Source: Cytophagaceae bacterium
GTDB lineage: Bacteria > Bacteroidota > Bacteroidia > Cytophagales > Spirosomataceae
Assembly: GCA_947459055.1 (NCBI GenBank)
Contig: CANHCG010000003.1
Span: 1 to 20,989, forward strand
Length of the DNA: 20,989 nucleotides
Direction of reading: 5' to 3'
Position 1 is the stretch's first letter, and each line of letters starts with the position of its first letter. The position numbers and the translations under genes are program-made. Below are positions 7,364 to 13,938 of the stretch, in pieces. Below the pieces are notes generated by a model. That model was not told where the DNA came from, made no database searches, and worked only from the letters and a program-made list of their open reading frames with translations.

Positions 7364-8191
7364 CTATTTTTTTCTTCTACTGATGATAAGACGATTTGTA
7401 TGTTTTTTTGGATTACGAGTTTTCTTACCCTTAGCCAATAAACCAGTACGAGAACGTGGGTGACCTCCGGATGAACGACCCTCACCACCACCCATCGGGT
7501 GATCCACTGGGTTCATAACCACACCACGAACACGTGGACGACGACCTAACCAGCGGTGACGTCCTGCTTTACCCAAATTAACATTCATGTGGTCTGAGTT
7601 AGATACTGTTCCGATCGTTGCAGAACAACGAGCCAGTACCATACGCATCTCACCTGAAGGCAATTTCAATGTCGCATATTTACCATCACGCGCTAATAAT
7701 TGTGCATACGTTCCAGCCGAACGAGCCATTTCAGCTCCTCTTCCTGGTTGTAACTCAATCGCGTGAACCAATGTACCTAATGGGATATTTGCCAACGGTA
7801 ACGTGTTTCCAACTTCCGGTGCCACTTTTTCACCTGAAATAACCGTTTGGCCTACTTGAATGCCTGAGGGAGCTAAGATATACGTCTTTACACCATCTGC
7901 GTATTCAATTAAAGCAATACGAGAAGTACGATTTGGGTCATACTCAACTGTTAATACAGTAGCAGGTACATCCAATTTCGCACGTGTAAAGTCAATTACA
8001 CGGTAACGACGCTTGTGTCCTCCACCGATGTAACGCATGGAACGACGTCCATCCGCATTACGACCCCCTGTACGCTTGATAGGCTCCAATAAGGGCTTAT
8101 AAGGCTTGTCGGTGGTGATCTCCTCAAACGTTGGCGCAATGCGCTGACGTTGTCCTGGAGTTGTTGGTTTTAATTTTCTAATTGCTGCCAT
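7364..8191 (-). CDS. rplB: 50S ribosomal protein L2 (uL2)
   Basis: 275 aa, normal for L2, one of the most conserved large-subunit proteins and required for subunit joining and peptidyl transfer. Conserved blocks: [20 protein letters not shown] (about 42-61), [19 protein letters not shown], and the C-terminal [20 protein letters not shown]. This last block includes His231, corresponding to the essential His229 of E. coli. It ends in a basic tail ([10 protein letters not shown]). Confidence 0.99.
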   Translation of the reverse strand: MAAIRKLKPTTPGQRQRIAPTFEEITTDKPYKPLLEPIKRTGGRNADGRRSMRYIGGGHKRRYRVIDFTRAKLDVPATVLTVEYDPNRTSRIALIEYADGVKTYILAPSGIQVGQTVISGEKVAPEVGNTLPLANIPLGTLVHAIELQPGRGAEMARSAGTYAQLLARDGKYATLKLPSGEMRMVLARCSATIGTVSNSDHMNVNLGKAGRHRWLGRRPRVRGVVMNPVDHPMGGGEGRSSGGHPRSRTGLLAKGKKTRNPKKHTNRLIISRRKK

Positions 8192-8209
8192 TTAAAAGTT
8201 CAATTTATC

Positions 8210-8220
8210 GGGATGAACCC
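8210..8220 (-). promoter_or_regulatory. Weak GC hairpin between rplW and rplB
   Basis: GGGATGAACCC can form a 3-bp GC stem with a 5-nt loop, 18 nt before the rplB start. It is weak alone and listed because of its position in the hairpin series. Confidence 0.25.
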
Positions 8221-8235
8221 CCTTAATTTATGTTA

Positions 8236-8523
8236 TTAAATTCCTTGGTAGAAGTCAATTACTTCACCTGCTGCTACGGTAACGATCGCTTTCTTGATCG
8301 TCGACGTGCGTCCTGAAGTTACTCGAGTACGCGTACTTTTGGATTTTTTCTTTCCAATTTGACGCATGGTTTGTACATCTTGTACATCCACTCCGTACAT
8401 CTTTTTCACTTCCTTGGCAATTTCAATCTTGTTAGCAGTCAATTCCACTACGAACACATACTTGCCTTTTTCTTGCATGGCTTGCGACTTTTCAGTCAAG
8501 GCCGGACGTTTAATAATGCCCAT
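8236..8523 (-). CDS. rplW: 50S ribosomal protein L23 (uL23)
   Basis: 95 aa, normal for L23, which sits at the tunnel exit and is a docking site for trigger factor and SRP. N-terminus MGIIKRPALTEKSQAMQEKG contains the conserved I-x-x-P-x-x-TEKS. VFVVELTANKIEIAKEVKKM and YGVDVQDVQTM are typical. The C-terminal loop KKSKSTRTRVTSGRTSTIKK is basic. It lies between rplD and rplB. Confidence 0.97.
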   Translation of the reverse strand: MGIIKRPALTEKSQAMQEKGKYVFVVELTANKIEIAKEVKKMYGVDVQDVQTMRQIGKKKSKSTRTRVTSGRTSTIKKAIVTVAAGEVIDFYQGI

Positions 8524-8540
8524 TTTCTATTTCGTTTATA

Positions 8541-8554
8541 CCAGGTAAACCTGG
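8541..8554 (-). promoter_or_regulatory. Perfect intergenic hairpin between rplD and rplW
   Basis: CCAGGTAAACCTGG is a perfect palindrome; the minus RNA folds CCAGG-UUUA-CCUGG. It begins three nt after the rplD stop and ends 17 nt before the rplW start. Confidence 0.55.
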
Positions 8555-8557
8555 AAA

Positions 8558-9187
8558 TTATTTACTAAAGGATGACTCAATTTTTTCGATCGCTGCAGTC
8601 GTAATCAATAATTTACTTGCATTAACCAAATCATATGTGTTCACATCACCTGCCGTAGACACTTTTGTCTTTGGAATGTTACGTCCTGACAAAACCACAT
8701 TTTTATCCACATCTGGTGTGATCAATAATGTTTTGGTATTGTCTAAAGAAAGTGCTTTCAACATACCTAAAAACGCTTTTGTTTTTGGGCTATCGAATGC
8801 TACTGTATCTAAGATGGCGATGTCACCTGATTGAGCTTTCGCTGCTAAAGCCGACTGGCGAGCCAATGACTTCACTTTCTTGTTCAATTTGAAGTAGTAA
8901 TCGCGAGGACGTGGACCGAAAATACGACCACCACCTTTCATTAAAGGGGACTTCATCGAACCCGCACGAGCTCCACCTGTACCCTTTTGCTTTTTAATCT
9001 TACGCGTTGAACGCGAAACTTCTGCACGCTCTTTCGCTTTGTGAGTTCCTTGACGTTGATTCGCTAAATATTGCTTCACGTCTAAGTAAACCACATGCTC
9101 GTTTGGAACGATGCCAAAGATCTCATCAGAAAGCGTAATTTTCTTTCCGGTATCTTTTCCTGCTATGTTATATACTGCTAATTCCAT
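8558..9187 (-). CDS. rplD: 50S ribosomal protein L4 (uL4)
   Basis: 209 aa. L4 binds domain I of 23S rRNA, reaches the exit tunnel with a long loop, and autoregulates the S10 operon in Gammaproteobacteria; that mechanism is not shown here. The extended basic loop spans about residues 42-98 and includes KKQKGTGGARAGS (65-77) and the GGGRIFGPRPRDY motif. The C-terminal globular half has ARQSALAAKAQSGDIAILD. It follows rplC after 18 nt. Confidence 0.98.
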   Translation of the reverse strand: MELAVYNIAGKDTGKKITLSDEIFGIVPNEHVVYLDVKQYLANQRQGTHKAKERAEVSRSTRKIKKQKGTGGARAGSMKSPLMKGGGRIFGPRPRDYYFKLNKKVKSLARQSALAAKAQSGDIAILDTVAFDSPKTKAFLGMLKALSLDNTKTLLITPDVDKNVVLSGRNIPKTKVSTAGDVNTYDLVNASKLLITTAAIEKIESSFSK

Positions 9188-9205
9188 GCTTCAGAATGTC
9201 TTTTT

Positions 9206-9823
9206 CTAGTTTTCAATGATTACGTATGAGTTCTTCGCTCCTGGTACCGAACCCGATACAACCACCAAGTTTTTCTCTGGATATACCTTCAAAATCTGTA
9301 AGTTTTGAACTTTCACACGATCACCCCCGGTACGGCCCGCCATACGCAAACCTTTAAATACACGTGAAGGGAATGAACAAGCTCCAATTGAACCTGGGTG
9401 ACGACCCCGATTATGCTGACCGTGTGTTTGACCACCTACCCCTGCAAATCCGTGACGCTTAACTACCCCTTGGAAACCTTTACCTTTTGATGTACCTACG
9501 ACATCAACATACGTATCTAACTCCAACATTTCCACCGTCAATACATCCCCTAAAGCTAGTGGCTGCTCAAACGTGCGAAATTCTACCAATTTTTTCTTGG
9601 GAGTTGTGTTAGCTTTTTTGAAATGCCCCAACAAAGATTTTGTCGTGTGCTTTTCTTTTTTCTCACCGTAGCCAATTTGAACAGCATTATAGCCTTCTTT
9701 CTCTACAGTTTTAACCTGTGTAACAACACAAGGTCCGGCCTCAATCAGCGTACATGCAATGGATCTTCCATCTTCCATGTATAGGCTGGTCATTCCGACT
9801 TTTTTACCGATAATTCCTGACAT
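9206..9823 (-). CDS. rplC: 50S ribosomal protein L3 (uL3), first gene of the operon here
   Basis: 205 aa from the ATG at 9821-9823 ([20 protein letters not shown]), the canonical L3 start. A longer frame from 9892 adds 23 residues that read through the leader hairpin and resemble no L3. L3 initiates large-subunit assembly and reaches the peptidyl transferase centre. Diagnostic region: [40 protein letters not shown], then [11 protein letters not shown]. No rpsJ lies upstream: the next gene is the divergent fbaA, 529 nt away. A consensus promoter lies about 345 nt upstream of the start. Confidence 0.98.
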   Translation of the reverse strand: MSGIIGKKVGMTSLYMEDGRSIACTLIEAGPCVVTQVKTVEKEGYNAVQIGYGEKKEKHTTKSLLGHFKKANTTPKKKLVEFRTFEQPLALGDVLTVEMLELDTYVDVVGTSKGKGFQGVVKRHGFAGVGGQTHGQHNRGRHPGSIGACSFPSRVFKGLRMAGRTGGDRVKVQNLQILKVYPEKNLVVVSGSVPGAKNSYVIIEN

Positions 9824-10168
9824 AATTAATTTATTTTTATAAAAAATAACGCTTACAAGGCTACCGTGGCTTGTTGTAAGTACTCTATTCAAATTCGTTT
9901 TTCAACGAGATCGGAAACAATAAAAAGGCAGAATTGGCTAAAGGCGACAAGATGGAGCCACTGTAGATTACAGCGGATAACACCTTGTGCAGCTTAATAC
10001 TTAATTAATGGGCTGGGCATTCAACATTCATTAATCAATACCAGTTCTGACACAAAAACAGAGACTTACCTCCATTTTAACCCTTTTCGACCCGCATTTT
10101 TATGTTTTAAATAAATTCGAGAAGTTCTGCCAACCTCTTTCTGAATGAAAAACTGCGTTTGTCGAACG
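9824..10168 (-). promoter_or_regulatory. Predicted long 5' leader of the ribosomal operon
   Basis: If transcription starts just downstream of the only consensus -7 box, rplC has a leader of roughly 345 nt. I found no protein-like ORF in it; the ATGs present open frames of only 6-14 codons. Foldable segments are 10004-10035 (ATTAATG/CATTAAT, 7 bp, 18-nt loop), 9961-9973 (CTGTA-GAT-TACAG) and 9852-9880 (7 bp, near rplC). It matches no riboswitch I recognise. The transcription start is inferred from the promoter motif only. Confidence 0.45.
9852..9880 (-). promoter_or_regulatory. Leader stem-loop before rplC
   Basis: CTTACAA and TTGTAAG form a perfect 7-bp stem enclosing 15 nt, 28 nt before the rplC start. 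It is followed by an A/T-rich stretch up to the start codon. Possible autoregulatory site or initiation-region insulator; inferred. Confidence 0.45.
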
Positions 10169-10174
10169 GGAGTG

Positions 10175-10204
10175 CAAAGGTAGGAAAAAAAATAATACAA
10201 ACAA
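10175..10204 (-). promoter_or_regulatory. Bacteroidota-type promoter for the rplC operon
   Basis: On the minus strand a perfect -7 box TACCTTTG (TAnnTTTG; 10182 to 10175) is preceded, with 19 nt spacing, by TTG (10204-10202). A second TTTG overlaps closer (10201-10198). The 19-nt spacing fits the published Bacteroides/Flavobacterium consensus. The spacer is very A/T-rich. Predicted start of transcription is near 10168. Confidence 0.7.
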
Positions 10205-10288
10205 GAGGGGCTTTGAAAATATTTTTTGAGGATAGATTAAAATTGTACTTTTCTTATAATTAGGCTTCCGATTTTAGCGAAATCTTAG

Positions 10289-10296
10289 TAGATTTG
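10289..10296 (+). promoter_or_regulatory. Candidate -7 box for fbaA
   Basis: TAGATTTG matches TAnnTTTG exactly, 56 nt before the fbaA start. The -33 region has only TTC (10266-10268) rather than TTG, so the promoter is plausible but not complete. Confidence 0.45.
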
Positions 10297-10352
10297 TTCC
10301 TTAGTCGCTGAAAATCAGGCTATTTATTTATTTCCCAAGAAAAAAAATCATT

Positions 10353-11435
10353 ATGTCAAGTTTAACCAATCAAAAAGGGGTGTTGTACGGGGACGCGGTT
10401 CAAGAGTTATTTGAGATCGCGAAGAAAAATCAATTTGCTATTCCTGCAGTGAATGTAACTGGAACGGATACGGTCAATGGGGTTTTAGAGGCTGCGAAAG
10501 CGGTAAACTCGCCCGTGATTATTCAATTTTCGAATGGTGGTGGAATATTTTATGCTGGAAAGTCGCTTTCTAATGCGAATCAAGAGGCGGCGATAGCAGG
10601 TTCTATCTCAGGAGCCTATCATGTGCATCAATTGGCGAAAGCTTACGGCGTACAAGTAATTTTACATACAGACCATTGCGCTAAGAAATTGCTTCCTTGG
10701 TTAGATGGTTTATTAGATGCGGGGGAGAAATTTTATGCGGAGACGGGTCAACCCTTGTTTTCTTCACATATGATTGACTTATCGGAAGAGCCTTTGGAGG
10801 AGAATTTAGAGATTTGTGCCAAATATTTAGAACGTATGTCGAAGATCGGCATGACTTTGGAAATCGAATTAGGTGTGACAGGTGGTGAGGAAGATGGCGT
10901 GGATAATTCGGATGTGGATTCATCCAAGTTGTATACGCAACCGGAGGAAGTGGCTTACGCCTACGAAGTATTGAATGCCATTTCGCCTCGCTTTACAATC
11001 GCGGCGGCTTTTGGAAATGTGCATGGGGTCTATAAGCCGGGTAATGTGAAGTTGCAACCCGTTATTTTAAAGAATTCCCAAGATTTTATTCGAGATAAAT
11101 ATAGTTTGACAGCTGAAAAGCCGATCAATTTCGTATTTCACGGAGGTTCAGGTTCCTCTCGAGAAGAAATTCGCGAGGCGATTTCCTATGGTGCGATCAA
11201 AATGAATATCGACACCGATTTGCAATGGGCGTTCTGGGAAGGAATTCTAAATTTCTACAAAGCCAATGAGGGCTATTTACAAGGTCAAATCGGAAACCCA
11301 ACCGGTGACGATTCTCCAAATAAAAAATACTACGATCCGCGCGTTTGGTTACGAAAAGGCGAAGAAACTTTCGTAGCTCGTTTAAAATCGGCTTTCGAAG
11401 ATTTAAACGCAACAAATGCGAATCAATATTTATAA
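10353..11435 (+). CDS. fbaA: Class II (class IIA) fructose-bisphosphate aldolase
   Basis: 360 aa, almost the same length as E. coli FbaA and very similar along its whole length. It cleaves fructose-1,6-bisphosphate to DHAP and glyceraldehyde-3-phosphate (glycolysis) and runs in reverse in gluconeogenesis; zinc-dependent, cytoplasmic. Visible active-site elements: HTDHCAKK at 105-112 (D107 catalytic, H108 zinc ligand), ELGVTGGEEDGVDN at about 172-185, GNVHGVYKPG (H224 zinc ligand), VFHGGSGSS (H263 zinc ligand; phosphate loop), and NIDTD at 285-289. The C-terminal NKKYYDPRVWLRKGEE block is typical of class IIA. It is monocistronic: own promoter, intrinsic terminator. Its coding strand is G-rich, unlike the other plus-strand genes of the window, which are C-rich. 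Confidence 0.98.
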   Translation: MSSLTNQKGVLYGDAVQELFEIAKKNQFAIPAVNVTGTDTVNGVLEAAKAVNSPVIIQFSNGGGIFYAGKSLSNANQEAAIAGSISGAYHVHQLAKAYGVQVILHTDHCAKKLLPWLDGLLDAGEKFYAETGQPLFSSHMIDLSEEPLEENLEICAKYLERMSKIGMTLEIELGVTGGEEDGVDNSDVDSSKLYTQPEEVAYAYEVLNAISPRFTIAAAFGNVHGVYKPGNVKLQPVILKNSQDFIRDKYSLTAEKPINFVFHGGSGSSREEIREAISYGAIKMNIDTDLQWAFWEGILNFYKANEGYLQGQIGNPTGDDSPNKKYYDPRVWLRKGEETFVARLKSAFEDLNATNANQYL

Positions 11436-11460
11436 AAACACCTACTCTCGTGTTTACCCC

Positions 11461-11489
11461 AAAAAGGCTGCTTTCGCAGCCTTTTTTTT
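11461..11489. terminator. Intrinsic terminator behind fbaA, potentially bidirectional
   Basis: AAAAAGGCTGC (11461-11471), loop TTTC, GCAGCCTTTTT with the T-run continuing to 11489. The 11-bp stem and T-run of eight fit a strong Rho-independent terminator on the plus strand, 25 nt after the fbaA stop. On the minus strand the same palindrome ends in five U, so it may also stop transcripts coming from the transposase gene. Confidence 0.85.
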
Positions 11490-11523
11490 AGCTTTGCCAA
11501 TCCTAGCCGGTTTGGCAAAGCTA
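11489..11523. repeat. REP-like hairpin, left copy
   Basis: TAGCTTTGCCAA (11489-11500) and TTGGCAAAGCTA (11512-11523) are perfect inverted arms around an 11-nt loop. The reverse complement of the whole matches the right copy except at two loop positions and at one compensating base pair (G-C here, C-G there) near the base of the stem, beyond which the ends diverge. It overlaps the last T of the terminator. Confidence 0.8.
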
Positions 11524-11529
11524 GCGCGG

Positions 11530-11549
11530 GAAGATTTAATTTAATCTTC
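11530..11549. repeat. Imperfect palindrome over the transposase stop codon
   Basis: GAAGATT and AATCTTC face each other with A/T-rich centre (one mismatched pair). It includes the stop codon at 11541-11543. It may help end or protect the transposase mRNA; no U-run follows. Confidence 0.35.
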
Positions 11550-12152
11550 ATCCCCTGATAAAAAAGAACGAATATCAACTTCCTGATTATTTTTGGAATG
11601 AAACACGACAAATTCCTTAAGTCCCCCAAACCATTCTAAAACAAAATCCCGATCAACTAACGATTTCCTCGGAGACAATATAAACTTGTAAGAACTCCAG
11701 TCCCACAATTTGAAATCATGAATCAACTGATTTTTCTCTGGATTGACGTGGATATATTGAACCAAATAGGACAGATATTTATTATCACCTACATGAACAC
11801 GCTTAAACGGCCCGTCAAATAATGACCCCGTCCGCCCGTGATTTCGATTAAATGCCAAAGCATACGTTCTGAATAACCTTTTCATCCGATCAGCCACTAA
11901 TGTGTGTGGTGAATCTCCTAACAATTGATAGTCTTCAAAATGTCGAATTCGTACCAAAAAATGAAAGTGATTTGCATTAAGACTATAGGAAAGAACGTCT
12001 ACATAGCCATCTAAGTAACGCCTCCAAAGAACCATGAAATAAAAATAATTAGCTCTAGATTTAAAAATCAATTTTCGATCAATACCCCGATTATAAATGT
12101 GATAAAAATTTCCAGACTGAAAACGAGTTAAATAATGAGATAAATGAGACAT
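11541..12152 (-). CDS. REP-associated tyrosine transposase (RAYT, Y1/HUH family)
   Basis: 203 aa. Y1 transposases of the IS200/IS605 superfamily cut single-stranded DNA at hairpins with one tyrosine; the RAYT branch is linked to REP palindromes. N-terminal GNFYHIYNRGIDRKLIF (14-30) is the classic opening. The HUH motif is HFHFLVR (H62, H64) after SYSLNAN. NRNHGRTGSLFDGPFKRVHV (102-121) is the RAYT-typical linker, and YLVQYIHVNPEKN (129-141) carries the candidate nucleophilic tyrosine (Y129 or Y133; I cannot decide which). The frame is intact, so the protein may be active. Flanking REP hairpins support the RAYT assignment over a plain IS200 transposase, which would be about 150 aa. Confidence 0.88.
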   Translation of the reverse strand: MSHLSHYLTRFQSGNFYHIYNRGIDRKLIFKSRANYFYFMVLWRRYLDGYVDVLSYSLNANHFHFLVRIRHFEDYQLLGDSPHTLVADRMKRLFRTYALAFNRNHGRTGSLFDGPFKRVHVGDNKYLSYLVQYIHVNPEKNQLIHDFKLWDWSSYKFILSPRKSLVDRDFVLEWFGGLKEFVVFHSKNNQEVDIRSFLSGDED

Positions 12153-12158
12153 GGTGGC

Positions 12159-12177
12159 TAGTTTTTACATAAAACTA
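12159..12177. repeat. Inverted repeat just upstream of the transposase start
   Basis: TAGTTTT and AAAACTA (7 bp) surround TACAT, beginning 7 nt before the start codon at 12152. On the minus strand the distal arm reads TAGTTTTA, one base off the -7 consensus. Could be an operator or part of the leader. Confidence 0.35.
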
Positions 12178-12212
12178 AGGCCAAAACAACCAGACTTATA
12201 TACTTGAAAAAC

Positions 12213-12234
12213 AATTATCAAGAACTTGATAATT
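12213..12234. repeat. Perfect 10+10 bp palindrome upstream of the transposase
   Basis: AATTATCAAG and CTTGATAATT are perfect inverted arms with an AA spacer, about 60 nt before the transposase start. Its size and symmetry fit a dimeric repressor operator; it could also be an additional recognition hairpin. No regulator gene is adjacent. Confidence 0.5.
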
Positions 12235-12268
12235 TAACAACCTATATAACACATTTAATTCCCCGAGC

Positions 12269-12305
12269 TTACCTTTGCCAAACCGGGAAGGATTGGCAAA
12301 GGTAA
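12269..12305. repeat. REP-like hairpin, right copy
   Basis: TTACCTTTGCCAA (12269-12281) and TTGGCAAAGGTAA (12293-12305) are perfect 13-bp inverted arms around 11 nt. Core CTTTGCCAAACCGG and AGGATTGGCAAAG are shared, inverted, with the left copy. It ends seven nt from the stop codon of the siroheme gene. Both arms contain TACCTTTG, a perfect -7 promoter box, on opposite strands. Confidence 0.8.
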
Positions 12306-12311
12306 AAAAAA

Positions 12312-12890
12312 TCACTTTCGAAAGATGAAATCCTTTGTTAACTCGTTGAGTACCCGGATTTTTTCTTGAAAATCGCCTTTGAGAGTTTTGCGAGCTTCCT
12401 CCATCCCCTCCAAACCTGCTTGAATCTCATCTGGAATCACATCCTCTAAAAAGGCACGAATCCGTTTCGCTAAGGTCGGCGATTTGCCATTCGTGGAAAT
12501 CGCAATTTTTAAATCCCCCTTTTGGACAATCGAACCCAAATAAAAATCACATAAATCCGGCGTATCCGCCACATTGCACAAAAGATGCTTCTCAGAGGCC
12601 CGTAACTTTATCTGAACATGCAAATCACGATCATCCGTCGCACATATTACCACATCCCGATCCTCCAAGTCCCCAAACTCAAACTTACGCTCCAACCGCT
12701 CCACCAACGGGAAATCAGCCAAATATTCCAACAATTCCTCCCGATAAAACGGCGCCACCATGGTCACCCGCGCCTCTGGGGAATTGCGCAGCAAAGCCGA
12801 AACCTTTTCCAACGCCACATTTCCTCCCCCCACCACCAAGGTATTCAAACGATCCAACCGTAAAAAAACAGGAAACAAGGTATTCGACAT
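12312..12890 (-). CDS. Precorrin-2 dehydrogenase / sirohydrochlorin ferrochelatase (Met8p/CysG N-domain type)
   Basis: 192 aa from the ATG at 12888-12890. It oxidises precorrin-2 to sirohydrochlorin with NAD and, in Met8p-like bifunctional enzymes, inserts iron to give siroheme for sulfite and nitrite reductases. The Rossmann glycine motif VVGGGNVALEKV (19-30) lies after MSNTLFPVFLRLDRLN. CNVADTPDLCDFYLGS (105-120) includes the conserved Asp (D109). STNGKSPTLAKRIR (132-145) is the family signature. The methyltransferase domain of full CysG is absent. A longer start at 12932 would overlap rlmN by 35 nt and adds unconserved residues; the chosen start lies 7 nt after the rlmN stop. It is the last gene of the packed run. 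Confidence 0.88.
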   Translation of the reverse strand: MSNTLFPVFLRLDRLNTLVVGGGNVALEKVSALLRNSPEARVTMVAPFYREELLEYLADFPLVERLERKFEFGDLEDRDVVICATDDRDLHVQIKLRASEKHLLCNVADTPDLCDFYLGSIVQKGDLKIAISTNGKSPTLAKRIRAFLEDVIPDEIQAGLEGMEEARKTLKGDFQEKIRVLNELTKDFIFRK

Positions 12891-12897
12891 AGGAGAA

Positions 12898-13938
12898 CTA
12901 TTTTTTGCCGGCCAACTGACCACAGGCCGCATCTATATCCTTACCGCGCGACCGCCGCACATTCACCACCATCCGCTTAGACTCCAAAAACCCAGAAAAC
13001 GCCGCAATCGCATCCGCCTCCGCATTCACAAAATCAGCCTGAGAAATCGGATTGTATTCTATAATATTAATCTTACAAGGCACCTGTTTGGCAAATTCCC
13101 ACAACTCCCGCGCATCCTCTAAGCCATCATTGAACTTATTAAAAATGATATATTCCAACGTGATCTCATTCTCCGTCTTCTCATAAAAATATTGCAAAGC
13201 ACCCGTCAACGCCTCTAACGTATTCGTCTCATTAATCGGCATAATCCGATTTCGCTTCTCATCATTCGCCGCATGCAATGACAAAGCCAAATTAAACTTC
13301 ACCTGATCATCCCCCAACTTCCGAATCATCTTAGCAATCCCCGCCGTCGAAACCGTAATCCGCCGAGACGCCATCCCCAAACCCTCCGGCGACGTAATCA
13401 TTTCAATAGATTGCAAGACATTCGCATAATTCAACAAAGGCTCCCCCATCCCCATATACACAATATTAGTCAACGGAATCCCATATTTCTCCTGCGCCTG
13501 GTTCCGAATCAACACCACCTGATCATAAATCTCAAAAGCCTCTAAATTCCGCTTCCGATCCATATATCCCGTCGCACAAAAACTACAGGTCAACGAACAT
13601 CCCACCTGCGACGATACACAAGCCGTCATCCGCTCCCGAGTCGGAATCAAAACCCCCTCAATCAAATGCTCATCATGCAACCTAAAACTGGATTTGAGCG
13701 TCCGATCCGTACTCACCTGCATCTCCGCCACCTCCACACAACGCAAAGAAAACTCCACATTTAACCACTCCCTCGTCGTTTTTGGGATATTCGCCATCGA
13801 ATCAAAATTCCGAACCGACTTCTTCCATATCCACTCATACACCTGCTTCGCCCGAAACGCAGGCTCCCCATGAAGCAACATCTCTTGCTTCAATTGCTCC
13901 AAACTCAAATCCCGAATCGCCTTTTGTTCCAAAATCAT
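12898..13938 (-). CDS. rlmN: Dual-specificity rRNA/tRNA adenine-C2 methyltransferase RlmN
   Basis: 346 aa, normal length. A radical-SAM enzyme that methylates C2 of A2503 in 23S rRNA and A37 in some tRNAs. The 4Fe-4S motif CX3CX2C is CSLTCSFC (C114, C118, C121), followed by ATGYMD. The two catalytic cysteines of the RlmN mechanism are present: C339 in DAACGQL near the C-terminus serves as the methyl-carrying cysteine, and C118 as the second. MGMGEPLLNYANV (162-174) and the ALSLHAANDEKRNRIMPINE block are diagnostic. Its start codon directly abuts the stop of the YqeY-like gene (0 nt), implying translational coupling. Cfr can be excluded from sequence similarity and context. Confidence 0.97.
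   Translation of the reverse strand: MILEQKAIRDLSLEQLKQEMLLHGEPAFRAKQVYEWIWKKSVRNFDSMANIPKTTREWLNVEFSLRCVEVAEMQVSTDRTLKSSFRLHDEHLIEGVLIPTRERMTACVSSQVGCSLTCSFCATGYMDRKRNLEAFEIYDQVVLIRNQAQEKYGIPLTNIVYMGMGEPLLNYANVLQSIEMITSPEGLGMASRRITVSTAGIAKMIRKLGDDQVKFNLALSLHAANDEKRNRIMPINETNTLEALTGALQYFYEKTENEITLEYIIFNKFNDGLEDARELWEFAKQVPCKINIIEYNPISQADFVNAEADAIAAFSGFLESKRMVVNVRRSRGKDIDAACGQLAGKK

Larger units (their letters stand above)
11489..12305 (-). mobile_element. RAYT cassette flanked by inverted REP-like hairpins
   Basis: A single-gene unit: hairpin (11489-11523), Y1 transposase gene of the REP-associated (RAYT) type, hairpin (12269-12305). The two hairpins are inverted copies of one sequence. The unit fills the space between the fbaA terminator and the stop codon of the siroheme gene. 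It is more A/T-rich than the genes on either side. RAYTs act on REP sequences elsewhere in the same genome and are often single-copy residents, so domestication is as likely as mobility. No target duplication is visible. Confidence 0.75.

Noticed and set aside
9824..9892. N-terminal extension of rplC
   Set aside because: The 23 extra residues are encoded across the leader stem-loop and match nothing in L3; the standard start [11 protein letters not shown] is at 9823.
9824..10352. tRNA, small RNA gene or leader peptide in the fbaA-rplC gap
   Set aside because: No cloverleaf or T-loop pattern seen on either strand, and only ORFs of 6-14 codons without family resemblance. Treated as promoter plus leader.
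12269..12305. Right REP hairpin as a terminator for the siroheme gene
   Set aside because: For the minus-strand transcript the T-run comes before the hairpin and no U-run follows it, so it does not fit an intrinsic terminator.
13080..13100. Third REP copy suggested by TTTGGCAAA near 13086
   Set aside because: Only the short string matches; there is no inverted partner and it lies inside conserved rlmN coding sequence.
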